A stretch of DNA of 64,000 nt. Origin: Verticillium longisporum. Its lineage: Eukaryota; Ascomycota; Sordariomycetes; Glomerellales; Plectosphaerellaceae. Positions 1 to 11,748 of this stretch are shown piece by piece; the first letter of the stretch is position 1; the number at the start of each line of letters is the position of its first letter. The notes under the pieces are model-generated. The model was not told the origin of the DNA and did no database searches. It was given only the letters and a program-made list of their open reading frames with translations. The stretch lies in contig JAETXT010000001.1 in the NCBI GenBank assembly GCA_019188255.1, positions 5,456,001 to 5,520,000 of the forward strand, read 5' to 3'. The position numbers and the translations under genes are program-made.

Positions 1-1214
1 CTCGCAACGCCAAGCTCTTCGTGTCGACCTTTTTCCGATACACGCAGCCCGACTTCCCCGTAGCGCACGTGGCCTCCTTCAGCTACGAGGAATCATCCCT
101 GGAGCTCCTCCTTGCCCTCATACTCATGGGCTCGATGCGCGCTGTGCCGCGGGACGACGCCCTCTCGACGCACACCTTCTTTCGCGTCGGCGAGGAGTAC
201 ATTTTCCAGCGTCTCCGTGAGGTCGTGGCTCTCGAGCCGCGCCAGAAATTGCCATCAAAACGTGTGATCGAGGTGCTTCTCGCCGCCCTCAACATACATA
301 GCATGCGCGCCCTCGTCAACGATAAGAAGGTGCGCCGCAGAACACGCACAGAGAACCTGCCGGTCATCGTGGCGACCATCCGGTCGCTTGGCTTGCTGCA
401 GATGAAGCACGACAATCTTCCCGAGGACACCCCGTGGGACGATTTCATACGCGTAGAAACGTGTATTCGGTAAGGGCTATCTTTGGATGCGTGGGACTTC
501 TTGGCGGATGCGGTCCAACCCGTGCTAACCCGTTAATAGGCTGGCCGCCTGGGCCGCTTTGATTGACTGGTCGCAGTGCGGGACGTTCAACTCGCCGCCC
601 ATCATAGCGAGCGCCGAGATGACGGGCGGCTTCCCTGCTCCGAAGAACTGTGGAGTGCTGCGGACGCTACGGAGTTTAGACTCATGGCTTCGAGGGAGGC
701 CGAGGCATCGCGGTCACGCACATCTCTCAGTCATTGCTTGGCCGTTCTCATGCAGGACGGCTGGCTCGGCGCCAGCCACTTTCCGCTGGAGCCAGTCACT
801 CTGATGAATCTCTACTTTCTCATCGGTGGTATGTGATGTCCTGTTTCCCCTGCTCTTCGAGCCTCCGTGATCGCCGCTTCACCACCCGTATCTAACACAA
901 GTACACGTAACGCAGGACTAAGCGCATCTATTGTCTCGGCGCGCCTCATGTCCACTCTCTCGGCAAGCGCTCCCGTCATCCTGTCCGCTATAGAGCGGTG
1001 GCAGGAGCTCTGGGACCGTGAGACGATGCGATTGGGACCTGAAAAAGTGCGCGCGAGTGGTCTTTTCCGGCATTCGGGCGGCGTCGCGTGGCTCGTCCGG
1101 CGGTCCGTCGAGGTGTCGATCGGGAACGGACAGCAGTGCGCTTACACCAAAGGTGTCGACCACGACAGCCTGAAGGAGCTGCATGATTTCCTTCAAATGT
1201 GTCGGGATACCTGA
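1..1214 (+). CDS. Fungal-specific transcription factor, C-terminal part (5' truncated, one frameshift)
   Basis: The gene is open at the left window edge and reads in frame from base 3. I see three exons: ..469, 540-828 and 916-1214. The introns are 470-539 (gtaagg..gctaac..tag) and 829-915 (gtatgt..cag). The visible part matches the fungal_trans middle homology domain of zinc-finger regulators: an alpha-helical stretch (SFSYEESSLELLLALILMGS), then LAAWAALIDWSQ and a final LFRHSGGVAWLVRR. The DNA-binding domain must lie upstream of the window, so the class (C2H2 or Zn2Cys6) is unknown. Exon 2 changes frame near 632-640: the conserved segment FP-CSEELW is recovered only if one C is added to the ccc run at 634-636. 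The convergent neighbour is a P450, with 133 bp between the stop codons. A regulatory link between them is not shown. Confidence 0.8.
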
Positions 1215-1347
1215 GGATATATCACTGGATGGGCGGTTCCTGTTTGCGTGGGATGTCAAATGGCGTTTGTGTTGTGCTTCTCATTAGCACTGGGGGGGTT
1301 GGGCTCCGTCGACTTGTGTCAAAGCGTCTGTTCTGTCCGATAATTTG

Positions 1348-3082
1348 CTAGTCAGCCCTTGGTGTGCGAGATTTGACCCTGACCTTGAAGTTGCTTGGCT
1401 TGAGAAAAAAGTAGTTTGTCGTGGACCACCGCTCCTTGCTCGGACTGTTGATGTCGCTAAAATCAAAGTCGCGTACAATGCGGGGGATGAGTTTGGCCAT
1501 TTGGAGGTGGGCGATGTGGCGGCCTATGCATGTCCGGGCGCCGGCGCCAAACTAGAGGCATCAGATGTTCAGGGGCTGAATCGATCATAGAGGGAGGGCG
1601 TAACATACGGAAATGAGGTTCTTGTTCATGATGCTTAGACGCCCGGCGTCAGTCGTGAGCCAACGATCCGGGTTGAAAGCGTCGGCGTCTGGGCCGAAGA
1701 TGGCCGTGTGGCGGTGATAGACCCAGGGATTGATGCCCACCAGTGTCTTTGTGCTGTCAGTACCTCGGAGCGGGCTCAATGACAGGAATCTCTGACGTAC
1801 ACCCTCAGGAAAGAAATGGCCCTCAATCTCCACGCCGCCTGTCGGGACGACTCTTTCCATCGGAAGCGCGACAGCCGTGTGAAGCCGCAGCGCCTCCTTG
1901 ATGACGGCTTGAAGATAGGTCATCTTCTGCGTCTGGGCCCACGAAATATGCCTCGCCTGACCTGACACCTGGTCAGCCTCGGCCCTCAACCGAGCGAACG
2001 TGCCCGGCGCCTTCAGCAGATGGTAGAGAATCCCCGACAGACTCGTCGCCGTCGTGTCGGAGCCCGCGACAATGTTGGAGGCGCACCCGGCGAGGACGTG
2101 GTACATGGTGAAGCGCGCCGGGTCTCCGGCGTGCTTCTGGAAGAACTTGGACAAGAAGTCCATCGGGGCCCTCGCCGCCTCGGCCTGTTCGGTCGAGGCG
2201 GCTGCTGGCCGGCTCTGGTGCTCGGCTATGCACTCCTTGGTGAAATTCATGAGGTACGTGCGCCCGGTGCCTTGACTGCCTGCCATGCGGTTGCGGATGG
2301 GAAAGAGAAGCTTGTGGAGAGAATGAAAGACGCCCGTGAGTGTGAAATAGACCATCTCCTTGTCGATTGTGCGGATCAAGCCGCCCACATCGTCGCCGCG
2401 GTCGAGGAAACCGAACCGACGGCTGTAGGTGATGAGGCCGATCACGTCAAATGCAAAGCACTGGAACCAGTGGCCCATGTCAGGAGGGGACAGATGCTCC
2501 TCACTGCTGGATTCAGCAGCCTCTCCGAGCTCGGTGAGTCGCAGGGCAAAGAGGTCGGCGCACTCGTCGACGTAGGCTTCGTAGGTGACGAGGGAGGACA
2601 TGGAGTACGCGCTCTGGAAAAGGCGACGGTGAGCTGCGTGACGCTGTATGTCTTCGTCGGCAAAGAGCGTCCATTTCGAGGGATCCGGCGGCGCTGCTGG
2701 TCTGTACGACGGGGACTTGGGAAAGAGAGAGGCTGCGGCCGGACCGTAGATTGCCTTCAGAGCAGAGGCGCTGGCGAAAGTATACCGATTTGGACCGAGT
2801 CGGACCACGGGACCTCGCGTGCGTTAGCAGGGGAAGAGTTTAGAGAGGATGAGGGTTACCATGTGTCTCATGCAACTCAAGTGCATCAGTCTCGAAGTGG
2901 CCACGATACAACCTTGTGATATACCAGAGATTGGTGAACCGGGCAACAAAAGGGCCTGGGATCGACCTCAAGGGCGAAACCAGAGCGAGGCAGATGGAGT
3001 AACAAAGGAAAAGCGGCAGCAACGAGGCAGCCAAAAGGAACCAGTGCTCCTGGGCAGTGCTGATGATACCAGTACGATACAT
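1348..3082 (-). CDS. Cytochrome P450 monooxygenase (microsomal)
   Basis: Four exons on the minus strand: 3082-2860, 2813-1801, 1746-1609 and 1551-1348, giving 525 residues, normal for a fungal P450. The introns are 2814-2859, 1747-1800 (gtacgt..actgac..aag, in frame and easily missed) and 1552-1608 (gtatgt..ctctag). The N-terminus has a membrane anchor (about residues 12-35) followed by the proline-rich hinge IPGPF. The I-helix oxygen-binding motif AGSDTT lies near residue 325, the K-helix ExxR (KEALR) near 381-384, FNPDRW follows, and the heme loop FGAGARTCIG has its thiolate Cys near residue 466. All core motifs are intact, so it is probably an active heme-thiolate oxygenase of the endoplasmic reticulum. 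The substrate cannot be read from the sequence. Overall texture resembles the pisatin-demethylase/benzoate-hydroxylase group. Confidence 0.9.
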
Positions 3083-4949
3083 GGCGACTTTTTGGTGTTG
3101 ACCTTCGATATCACCCCATGGAAGTAACCCTCACGAGGATGGACAATTATGCGTCCAGTCAACTGGACGTGAGTAGCCAACTACCACTGCACACTCAGAT
3201 GAGGGCTTTTCTGCCTGTGGCTATTGACCTTCAGCGTCGTCTCGGCAATATAGCGGCAGAAGCGCCGCTGGTCTCCGACTTGCCCCGTTTACCGTGAACC
3301 GGGCCGGAGTGGACAGGACACATGGCCCGCTCTCTCCCGCTTCCGCTCCCGCTCTTAGGTGTCCGACCTGGGACAAGTTGCATTTACACAATAAGGTTCA
3401 ACTGATCGTCGACTGGAGCACTCCTTGTCCAACAGAAGGTACAATGCCGATCGATCGGCGCTAGAACAGAGCAAGCTGAACTGATACGCTAACTAGGCCG
3501 GGAGGCTTCTCTCCGCCAGGTAATGACACCACATGTACGACCTCGCGTCATCCACCAACCCCAGGTTCCCGAACGCGGGGTGCAGGACATTTTCTCTCCG
3601 CGATAGCCTGCAGCGGCTGTACAGCAAAAAAAAAGGCGACGAAGACGGGAGGAACAACCCCGCGCGGGAATGTGAAGCGGGGAAGCCAATGCTGCGAGGA
3701 GGATGACGACAGCAAAGCACGGAGAGAGGAGACTAGCAGGCGTGCCAGTGGGCAGCATCTTGATGGCTTGGCGACAGCTGCATGTACCATGAGGTCAACG
3801 TGGGCGGCACAAGCACGTGGAAATTGGCCTTTGATGGCCTTGATCTTGACTCGAATCACAATGTCGGCCCTTGGACAGTTAGCGTGCTGATGAAGGCATC
3901 GTGAAGAGGGGGGTGTGGAGGGCAAAGCCGAATCCCATCACTCCAGCGTCTCAGTGGATGGGCAAGGTGATGGAGGTGCAGCGTGCCAAACACTTTGGCA
4001 TATGACGTCGTCACAAACGAGGGGCTGGGGGTTGGGAGGTGGTCCCGGGGGCCCCCACCCACACCACTATGCTGAAGACGCCTTATCAGTTGCGGACGGC
4101 CAGCGCCTTGGGACCCGGTACAGCGGCACGTTCCAGTGGTTGATAGCGCTGTGCTGCTGATGAGAGACACGACCAGCGTCACCGTTTGCCTGGTGGAAGT
4201 ACATAGGCAGGTACCTGGCTCTAGGTACCCCACACGCGCGCCATGTGTGTTGCATGTGAGACCATCATCAGACTGGCCACCACAGTATCACAAGAGGATA
4301 GAAGAGCAAGAACAAGCCATTCTGAGTGTAAAAGACATTTTAATGAAATCCGAATTACGAGCAGAAGATCCGGATCTAGTCACCGCACTCGGCATGGCTA
4401 GGTGAGTGCGTGCCTGACATACCAGCACGTCTGCCCAAGGAACGCCCAAAAGACGACTGCCCTGTGAAGTACCGCAACCGGCACCCCACCAATGTACCTC
4501 GACCTGTCAGGCACCCAGACAGCGCTGAGAGGCCACCCCCGGATCTCCGACTTGGTGACCTGCCTGACTGACGTCCTCGTCGGTTTGGTCCACGAGCTCG
4601 AGGCTCTCCGTCATCAAGGTATCATCCCCCACAAGTCTCACCACTCTTTCTCTTGACTCCGATTTCTTCTTTCTCCCTACCTCATCCCAAGACTGTGATC
4701 ATTTCATCCACCCACGCGCCTGTTCACACTCGTCCAGCCCACGCGACAAGAATAGCCCCACGACTTGGTCAGACCACTACCACTCCGCTGTGCTTGCTTC
4801 GCTTTTGGTACCCCGCCGTCAACTTCCTCCGCCCACCACACCCAGCCAAACACCTTCTCTGCAGCTTTCTCGCCAACGACCCAACACCCAGAGTCGCTTC
4901 TCTTCATATCCATCCATCGCCCGCCCGCCCGCAACACACATCAGCCAAC
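3083..4949. other. Intergenic: divergent promoters of P450 and phosphatase inhibitor 2
   Basis: No gene is supported in this 1.9 kb. The last 300 bases before 4950 are pyrimidine-rich (ccaccc, ctctcc), as is common in promoters and leaders of filamentous fungi. An open stretch at 4136-4405 ends with a protein-like segment (RIEEQEQAILSVKDILM) followed by a good donor (gtgagt at 4402). It has no recognisable family or continuing exon, so I treat it as at most an unproven exon fragment. Confidence 0.5.
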
Positions 4950-5821
4950 ATGGCCGCTATTGTCGATCACAGCCCCCAGTCTCACTCCCCGCCTGGCCCC
5001 AACATTGTGCGGCCCAGAGGTAAACTTAGCTGCCACATCTTGACTATCACATCGCACGAGAAAGCTAACGCGGCCGGGCGCCCAGGCATTCTGAAGAACA
5101 GCTTCCAGAATTCTCCCCCACCTCTCCGACTCCCGAGCAAACCGACAAAGAGGTTACCATCGCGAACACGCAGTTCAACGCTGGCCACCGCCGCTCCTCC
5201 TCGGCCGCACGCCTCGGCGGCGGCTCCAGGCGATCTTCAAGCCACGCTGTCTCCGTCTCCGGCGGTGACGAGCAGGAGGACCCCTCACAGGACTCCCAGC
5301 GCCTCAGGTGGGACGAGGCCAATCTCTACCTCACCGAGCAGGAGCGCTCATCGACCATGAAGATCACGGAACCCAAGACACCCTATGCCAAGCACTACGA
5401 CCCCTCCGAGGACCCCTCGGAAGAAGACGAGATCATGGAAGGTGCTGGTCCTGGTCTCGACGCTGCGTCTGGCTCTGTTCGCCGCAAGACTCACCGTCGT
5501 CCTGCCGGCGAAGATGACATTCCGGACATGTCGCTGGGCGAGCCGGAGGAGGCGGTCCCGGAAAGCGAGTCGAGCAAAGAAAAACAGCTCAAGGTTCACG
5601 TGGACGAGAACAGCGACAGCGGCGGCCACGGAGAAGACGAGCTGGCGGGTCTCTCGCCCGAAGAGAGGGAGAAGCACCGCCGCTTCGAGGCTCTGCGGAA
5701 GAAGCACTACGAAATGAAGAATGTCGCCCACTTGCTGGGCCACCCCGAGGAGACTATCGAGGACGACGAGGAGGTCCCCTCGCTGCCCCGCCAGGATCAC
5801 GCCATGAATGGCCAGGCATGA
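4950..5821 (+). CDS. GLC8: Protein phosphatase inhibitor 2 (IPP-2/Glc8 family), one frameshift
   Basis: Two exons, 4950-5019 and 5086-5821, with intron 5020-5085 (gtaaac..cag). The protein regulates type 1 protein phosphatase (PP1) in cytoplasm and nucleus. Three family hallmarks are visible: the N-terminal RPRGILKNS (KGILK-type PP1 contact), the central LRWDEANLYLTEQE followed by TMKITEPKTPY, and the C-terminal RKKHYEMKN that corresponds to the HYNE-type PP1-docking helix. The middle is acidic and disordered. GILKNS is in one frame and everything after about residue 33 is in another; adding one C to the run at 5115-5119 joins them and gives an exact 268-residue frame. Because the rest is well conserved, I read this as a sequence error rather than a dead gene. 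It is convergent with LCL2. Confidence 0.88.
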
Positions 5822-6281
5822 TGAGTCGCTCTTGGCAATGCGATAGGAGCTCGAGAGGAAAGCATGGACCAGAATGACCCTTTTCTTTTTGTTAGTGAGG
5901 CACCTCGAGAAATGATACCGGCAACGGCACTTGCACCTGCACAGAAATCCCTGGAGTTGGACGGAAGGGACGGGAGGAAGGGGTTGACTTGACGGCGTTT
6001 TTTTCTATTTCTTCATCGGTCATTGTCTTCCATGATCTGGCCTGTCCGGCCGTGTTTACACCCTCGCGCACTATCCGGTATCCTAACCCGCCCTCTGCTT
6101 CGGCAGACCGGGCATCGGATGTCTATTGGGGGTCTGCCTCGCCATCTCCCACAGCCAGCTTTCCCTTGGAGTAGATCGATATTCCCAGTTGTTGATCCTG
6201 CGCCGCAAATTCGTCATTCGTTGTCCAGATGTATTTCCATGTTGCTTCGCTTCATTCTATATCCAACTCTATTGCGGCCCT
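5822..6281. other. Intergenic between convergent 3' ends
   Basis: 460 bases between the stop codons of the phosphatase inhibitor 2 and LCL2 genes, presumably the two 3' untranslated regions. It contains a T-rich stretch near 5999-6012. No further gene or RNA is seen. Confidence 0.5.
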
Positions 6282-6701
6282 TTACAACAGGCCCTTCCGC
6301 GCCAGCTCGACCTTCCGTGCCGCCTCGTTGGCCGCAAACCCACCCTTCGAGACGCAAATGCGCTGGCCGTCGGAAAGCTCGAACTTGTCCTCGTTCATCG
6401 GCCAGGGACACGGGCAGTGGTGGGGGTAGTGTACGCAGGCGAGAGTATCGGGACACAGATAGTGTTCGCAGTAGGCTGGACATGTCAGTCATTCATGGCG
6501 TGTTTCCTATTGACGAAATGGCATTCTCTTACATCGGTCGTACTGCTGGCGGTATGCTGCTGAGTCGCTGGGAACGTTCTGTGGCCTTTGCTGTTGGCCT
6601 TGTTGCTGGCCGCCGAACATTTGCTCGAAAAAGCCGAATTGCGCAGAGACGGTGCTAACTAGTGCAAGAAGCACAACTGAGAGAGAAGTGAAGGCACGCA
6701 T
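6282..6701 (-). CDS. LCL2: Long chronological lifespan protein 2 (LCL2), secretory
   Basis: Two exons, 6701-6533 and 6475-6282, with intron 6476-6532 (gtaaga..cag); 120 residues. The N-terminus is a signal peptide ([20 protein letters not shown]). A Gln-rich stretch follows, then the LCL2 core [33 protein letters not shown] and a basic amphipathic end. The family is linked in yeast to chronological lifespan and, by genetic interaction, to ER-associated degradation; its biochemical role is not established. The reading frame is intact. ATG 6701 is chosen because the signal peptide starts there. The gene shares a 288 bp divergent promoter with the mitoribosomal gene at 6990. Confidence 0.88.
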
Positions 6702-6989
6702 CGTTAGAGCTTGGCATGTACAGGCGCAAGATGGCAAGTAATTGAGACTTGATCAAGTGAGCGCCGCGCGTGGTGGGAGTGGTCTCCAACTGTCCAAGTG
6801 GCAGCTGTCCAGTTCCTGGTGGAGCCCATTGAGCCTTATCGCTATCGACGCTTCATGACTAAGCCGAAAATCTCCATCGCCCGACACGTTCGATTGAAGC
6901 TCGATCCCTGAGACGAGACGTCAACCTCAGCCTACTGACAGCACGAGTATCACCACAAATTGGGGTAGCGTCGCATCCTCGAAGCAGCG
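6702..6989. promoter_or_regulatory. Divergent promoter LCL2 / bL27m
   Basis: These 288 bases separate the two start codons and must carry both promoters. No clear TATA box or known operator is seen. Confidence 0.4.
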
Positions 6990-7984
6990 ATGCGTCTATT
7001 CCAGTTGCAGCTGCCCATACGGGCGGTGACCGCGAGTCTCCTCCGACCGACCCTGTCGCTCGCAGCCGATGCGGCCCCCGGATTCAAATCGATGCCAGCA
7101 ATGCCCTCGTGGCCGGCCGACGATACGCCTCCGTCAAAGCGCAGGGTCAATACAAGCTGAAGCCGCGAAAGACGATCCCGAAGAAGCTGGGAGCGAAGCG
7201 TACAGGCGGTAGGTCTCCAATGGCCGGTCAATCGCTTTCATCGGTCCTCTAACGCGTCTTTCCCCCTTTAGACCAATATGTCATCCCCGGCAACATCCTC
7301 TACAAGCAGCGCGGCACAATCTGGTGGCCAGGCGAGAACTGCATCATGGGTCGCGACCACACGATCCACGCCATGGCGACGGGCTACGTCAAGTACTACC
7401 GCGATCCCGCGCGCCACCCCGACAGGAAATACATTGGCGTCGTCTACAACAAGGAGGACACGCTCCCGTACCCGCAGAACGCCGAGCGCAAGCGTCGTCT
7501 TAATATGACGGCCCACACCATTGTGCCGCGCGCCGTCGAGCCTGAGATTTCCGCCTCGGGTATCCCCACGCAGGTTGTGAGGCCCGGCGCTGTGGGCCCC
7601 GACGGCAAGCCCCGCGGCCCCGCGAGAATGCTGCGCCTGCGCGACGACTACAGCTACCGGGAGGACAACTGGCGGGTTGGCCGGCTGGTGAAGCTGGCGG
7701 GTGTGACGAAGAGGGGAGGCGGTCGCGGTGGGCGCAGCAGCCGCAAGGCGAGGTTCCGCTCGAGGCGATGGGTCAAGGAGAGGATGGCGCTGGGCAGGCG
7801 GAAGAGGGCCGAAGCCATGGAGGGCATGGAGGAGGACGAATGGACCATGTTGGCTCAGCAGAGGGCGATCGAGGAGAAGAAGAAGAAGGCCAAGGGCCAG
7901 CAGGACGCCAAGAGGGCTAAGGCTGAGAAGGCCGCCAAACTCAGAGCGGCGGGCATGCGCAAGTCGGCGGCCAAGAAGAACTAG
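6990..7984 (+). CDS. MRPL27 (bL27m): Mitochondrial large-subunit ribosomal protein bL27m, one frameshift
   Basis: Two exons, 6990-7208 and 7272-7984, with intron 7209-7271 (gtaggt..ttag). After an N-terminal targeting region the conserved L27 core reads KKLGAKRTG, then DQYVIPGNILYKQRG and MGRDHTIHA, which sits at the peptidyl-transferase side of the large subunit. The long basic, coiled-coil-like tail (about residues 210-310, rich in Lys, Arg and Glu) is the usual fungal extension. The ATG at 6990 and the segment ASVKAQGQYKLKPRK are in different frames. One extra C in the run 7075-7079 reconciles them and gives exactly 310 residues, though the precise site within 7000-7110 is less certain than in the other broken genes. 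Product and cellular role are secure. Confidence 0.87.
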
Positions 7985-8701
7985 ACACGGATAGTCGGTG
8001 TTGGGAGTGTACGGATAGATGTCTGTATTGTATCATATTGTTGCATAAGATCATAAGACTTGTGTTCATACTGCCTTGGGTGCTTGGAGAGGCTTTATGT
8101 TCGAGCTACTAGCTCTGGTCTAAGCAGTATTGTCAGATGTAGTGGTTCTCAATTCACAAGGAAAGGTGCGGAGAGGTTCAATTCACAAGGAAAGGTGCGG
8201 AGAGGTTCAATTCACAAGGACATGAAGCGGAGCCGTTTACCCAGAACTGCTCAGTCTCCGCAGTCTCCAAGGTCCAATGGAGGTGGAAATGCTGAACTCT
8301 ATCGCGACCTGCACCGAGAAGCACGGGCCAAAACACACGTAGTTGCTTCATCCGTGTCCAATCTATCACTTCTACACCATGACAACCCTCCATTTATCCC
8401 CGGACCACACTGAAGATACCTCACGAGTCTAGCCATCCCTTTTCAAATTTCTTGCATTAGCTCTCGGTGTTCATCGTGGTAATTTTCCAGTGCACGGCTG
8501 TGTTCAGCTTGACTCTCCCACGGCAGGGACGCGCCCTTACGCGACTTGGTGCGTGCGCGCCATAGGTACTCATTTGACGTGAGGCTCAAGTCAACGTATC
8601 TTCATAAAATGACCAGCGTGTCTCTCTGACACCATAATAAGGTCTGTGACACGATTCAAACGAGGGACTCTTGGCGAAGTCACAAGGTTTCGCCGCCCGC
8701 T
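7985..8701. other. Intergenic with a 29-bp tandem repeat
   Basis: Terminator of bL27m and promoter of the DUF3716/cupin gene. The one structured element is the tandem repeat at 8150-8221. A reverse-strand open stretch at 8178-8393 looks random and is not called. Confidence 0.5.
8150..8221. repeat. 29-bp tandem repeat, about 2.5 copies
   Basis: The unit gaaaggtgcggagaggttc + aattcacaag is present twice in full and is preceded and followed by partial copies of aattcacaag. The copies are identical, which points to recent slippage or duplication. Confidence 0.85.
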
Positions 8702-11554
8702 ATGATGGACAGCCTCAAAGCACCGAACTTCATCCCTCCATGGGCAACGTCCTTGTTAGGGGGAAACCGGAAGGAAGGCGCCTTTCCTTCAAAGGAAGCA
8801 GTGTCTCATAACGACAATGTCCGGACAGATGGTGCTGGGTTAAATCCCAAGCTCTCCGAAAAGCAGTGTGTCAGGACTGCCAGCGTCTACCCGGTGAATT
8901 CTTCGGAAGCCCCGAATGACACTGATGGCTCTGACGAGGTCGACGACAACGACGACGAGGACGACGACGACGAAGACGACGAAGACGACGAAGACGACGA
9001 CGACGGCAATGACGAGGACGAGGACGAGGACAACGACGACGGACCCCGTAATCTGCCACGGTCCTCGAGTCTTGAGACAGCACATACAGACAGCGACGCG
9101 GCCCTTCCCCAAAGCGGGTCGGCCCCTGCTGGGGGAGAGCAGCCATCTTTTCAGAGTGAGAACAGGCCAGCAAGAGCCGAGTTAAGCACGGGCTACGGGT
9201 CGCCAAAGCCGAAGCACTCTGTAAGCTCTCGAATGAAGGAGCTTCAAGAACTGTGGGAACGAGACGTTCGAGACCAAAAAGCCTCTGCATCTGAAGTGGA
9301 GTGGCTGAACGGGGGATTGCCATCATCTTCAGGCACCAAGAGCAACACAGGCGCTCAGGCGCCTCGTCTTGATAGGAACCACAGTGGCGACGCCGACACA
9401 GGTATGTACCATGCAGTATGATTTAGTTGATTGATACTGACGCAAGTAGCTGCGTCGTCCTCGAAGCGCAAACGCTCGCTGTCTGGTGCAGAAGCCAGCT
9501 TTACAGGCTACAGAGATGGCCAAGCTGAGATTATGCATGGCAGTGACAACACCCGCTCCATGAATTTCACACAAACATCGCATTCACCGGAAACCTCCGG
9601 AACCTCTCGAGTAGAAAACTCCAAGGGGACCGGGGCTATTCACACCCCGGCATCCGCTACATCGCACCAAACTATCGAGATGACCGAACGGGGCCCTTCA
9701 GGCTCTGGTTCACGGCCTTATATCATCAAGATCGATAGGAAAAGACCACGGGCCACATCGTCGGAAGGGAACTCGAGTGACTACAAACAGAAAACGAAAG
9801 ACTTCCGCGACCGTAGTCATTCGATGGAAGAAGAAACAGCCTTCGACGAAACGACACAGTTTGAGCATTCTGCTTTCGAGCACGACACCGTGGACCAGGA
9901 CCCCCGTATCGGTGGCCCCGCAAAGAACATGACCCAAACCGCAGCAGGAAGACCGTACACTGAATGGCCTCAGCCCGACGGTACCACCCGCATCCACAAC
10001 GGCGGTATATGTCCCACCAACTACCAACTCTGGAACGACCCAGTATTCCCCTACGTTTGTCCTGTTCGGAACTGCAGGTCGCTCAGTGCCACCGTCAGCA
10101 CAATATGCGCACACATGACAGGGAAGCACTGGGGAGGCATGTATAACGATAATGGGGATGGAACCATTTCCTTCATCGACGTATATCGTAATAAGGGGAC
10201 ATCATCACCACCGATTATTATCACTAGAAACCCACTCCGACCAGGGGCTCCACCCCCTGCAAACCCCTTCGTGAACGAACGGACAAGAAAGCGCACAGAG
10301 GAGCAGATGCAGCTGAGAAAAGACGCAGCAAGTTCGCTTGAAAGGTCTTTGGCTAGTATCCGCCAAATGTCGACGCCAAAATCAATGTCTACACTGGTCG
10401 AAAGCAACCTGAGAAACATGGCAGCAACGAGGGCCCAAGACAGAGGCGGCGAATTCATTACAGATGGTTCATTGAAGAACGAGGCTCTTTATGGCTATCT
10501 CAAAAGAATCTTGCCGCCCGGCACCCTGATTCATAGGAAGCAGCACGTTGCCGAATACATGCAGTACCCAATGTTGCGCAAAGTCCCCCCTTGGTGGGTC
10601 ATCACGACCAAGAATGCCGAATCTTCCGCGACTGTTGCTAGCACGCTGCTTTACCTGACTGGCCGTCTCGCCCCTGAAAGCTGTTCGGCGTGCATTGAAG
10701 CAGGATACGATTGCGTCCTACCGCCTGTCAACGCATCCGCCGCTTTGAAGCAGGATGCCAGAGGCTGTGGTGCGTGCTGGGGACGATCAATGATCTGGCA
10801 TCAGCGTAACGCGTGCTTGTACCGGACGAAGAAAGGTGACAGATCCCTGCTTGCAGGGGCCGCCCGAAACGAAGCCAGCCCGATTCTCGGCGAATATGCA
10901 GCTGGAAGCCGACGGTCTACATCACGGCTCGCGGCAGAGTCGGATCCAGAGTCGCAGCCAGAGCAGGAGCAGGAGCTAGAGCTAGAGTCCGAGGTTGAGA
11001 TACTGGATGGACCGCCGTCCGCTGCTCCGACCACGAAGGCGGACTCCTCACGGAAAATGCAAAGGCACGGCCCAATGCGAAGAAATCGGTCAGCACATGA
11101 CGAGGATGTGGGCAGCGGCAGCAGCGCGGCTGAAGACGACCTTGAGATGGAAGACTGGGAGGTGGCACCGGGCCGGATCCGTGATGAGTGGGCATCAGCT
11201 GCAGAAAGTGAGTACTCACTATATGGTCGATATCGTCGAGGAGACCTAACTGTGACAGACATTGCTTTCTCCAATTCGTATCTGACCACCAACCAACCCA
11301 TCTCCATCTCGCCCGACGTCAGCTTTAACGTGGTGGCCGTCAAGCCCGGTTGCACGACACAGTGGGAAGCCATAGAAGGACGGCTACGTGTTTGCTCTGT
11401 GGCGACGGGCAAAGTGAAGGTACAAATGGATGGTGCGGAGTTTCAGTTGGGGCCAAACAGCATGTGGAAGATCCGGCCAGGGTCCAAGTGCTTGGCTACG
11501 AATCGGCTGTACACTGATGCAGCCCTACACATTACAACGATCACAGAGGCGTGA
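8702..11554 (+). CDS. DUF3716-type Cys-rich protein with a CENP-C/Mif2-like C-terminal cupin
   Basis: Three exons: 8702-9401, 9450-11207 and 11259-11554, with introns 9402-9449 (gtatgt..actgac..tag) and 11208-11258 (gtgagt..gacag, in frame). The product has 917 residues. Order: disordered N-terminus with an almost pure Asp/Glu tract (about 76-115); a basic KRKR patch after the first junction; a C2H2-like module (CPVRNC..H..KH, about 436-458); a Cys-rich block with SCSAC, GYDC, CGAC and a final Cys (about 643-688) that fits DUF3716; a Gln/Glu tract; and a beta-rich end (about 826-917). That end, with KVKVQMDGAEFQLG, SMWKIRPGS and ALHITTI, looks like the dimerising cupin of Mif2/CENP-C. The canonical CENP-C motif is not seen, so this is not the kinetochore protein itself. 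A nuclear, DNA-associated role is inference. Confidence 0.75.
8926..9045 (+). repeat. Imperfect GAC/GAG trinucleotide tract coding an acidic run
   Basis: About 120 bases of gac, gat and gag triplets encode an Asp/Glu run in the DUF3716/cupin protein. Repeat length could vary between strains. Confidence 0.8.
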
Positions 11555-11748
11555 TAAAGAAGGGTATGGGTAACCTGGGGAAGCGGGGGGTGGCACAGAA
11601 GGCGAGCGCCTTTGGTATTCAGACTAGGTCGTGGCTATCGGCAGCAGTAATTATGGGATTCGTGCCGCCAAAGCTTGGATTGCCATGCTATATCTACGCA
11701 GAAACGGAAAGAAAGAATTTCACAATACATCGTGAACTGGCAGGCAGC

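Noticed and set aside
1747..1800. 18-residue insertion in the P450
   Set aside because: It is an in-frame 54-bp intron with gtacgt donor, ctgac branch and aag acceptor.
2020..2919. 299-codon open frame on the plus strand
   Set aside because: It is antisense to the P450 exons, whose motifs are unmistakable; the openness comes from GC-rich codon bias.
4136..4405. Possible exon with RIEEQEQAILSV
   Set aside because: No start, continuation or family could be supported, so it is only mentioned under the intergenic entry.
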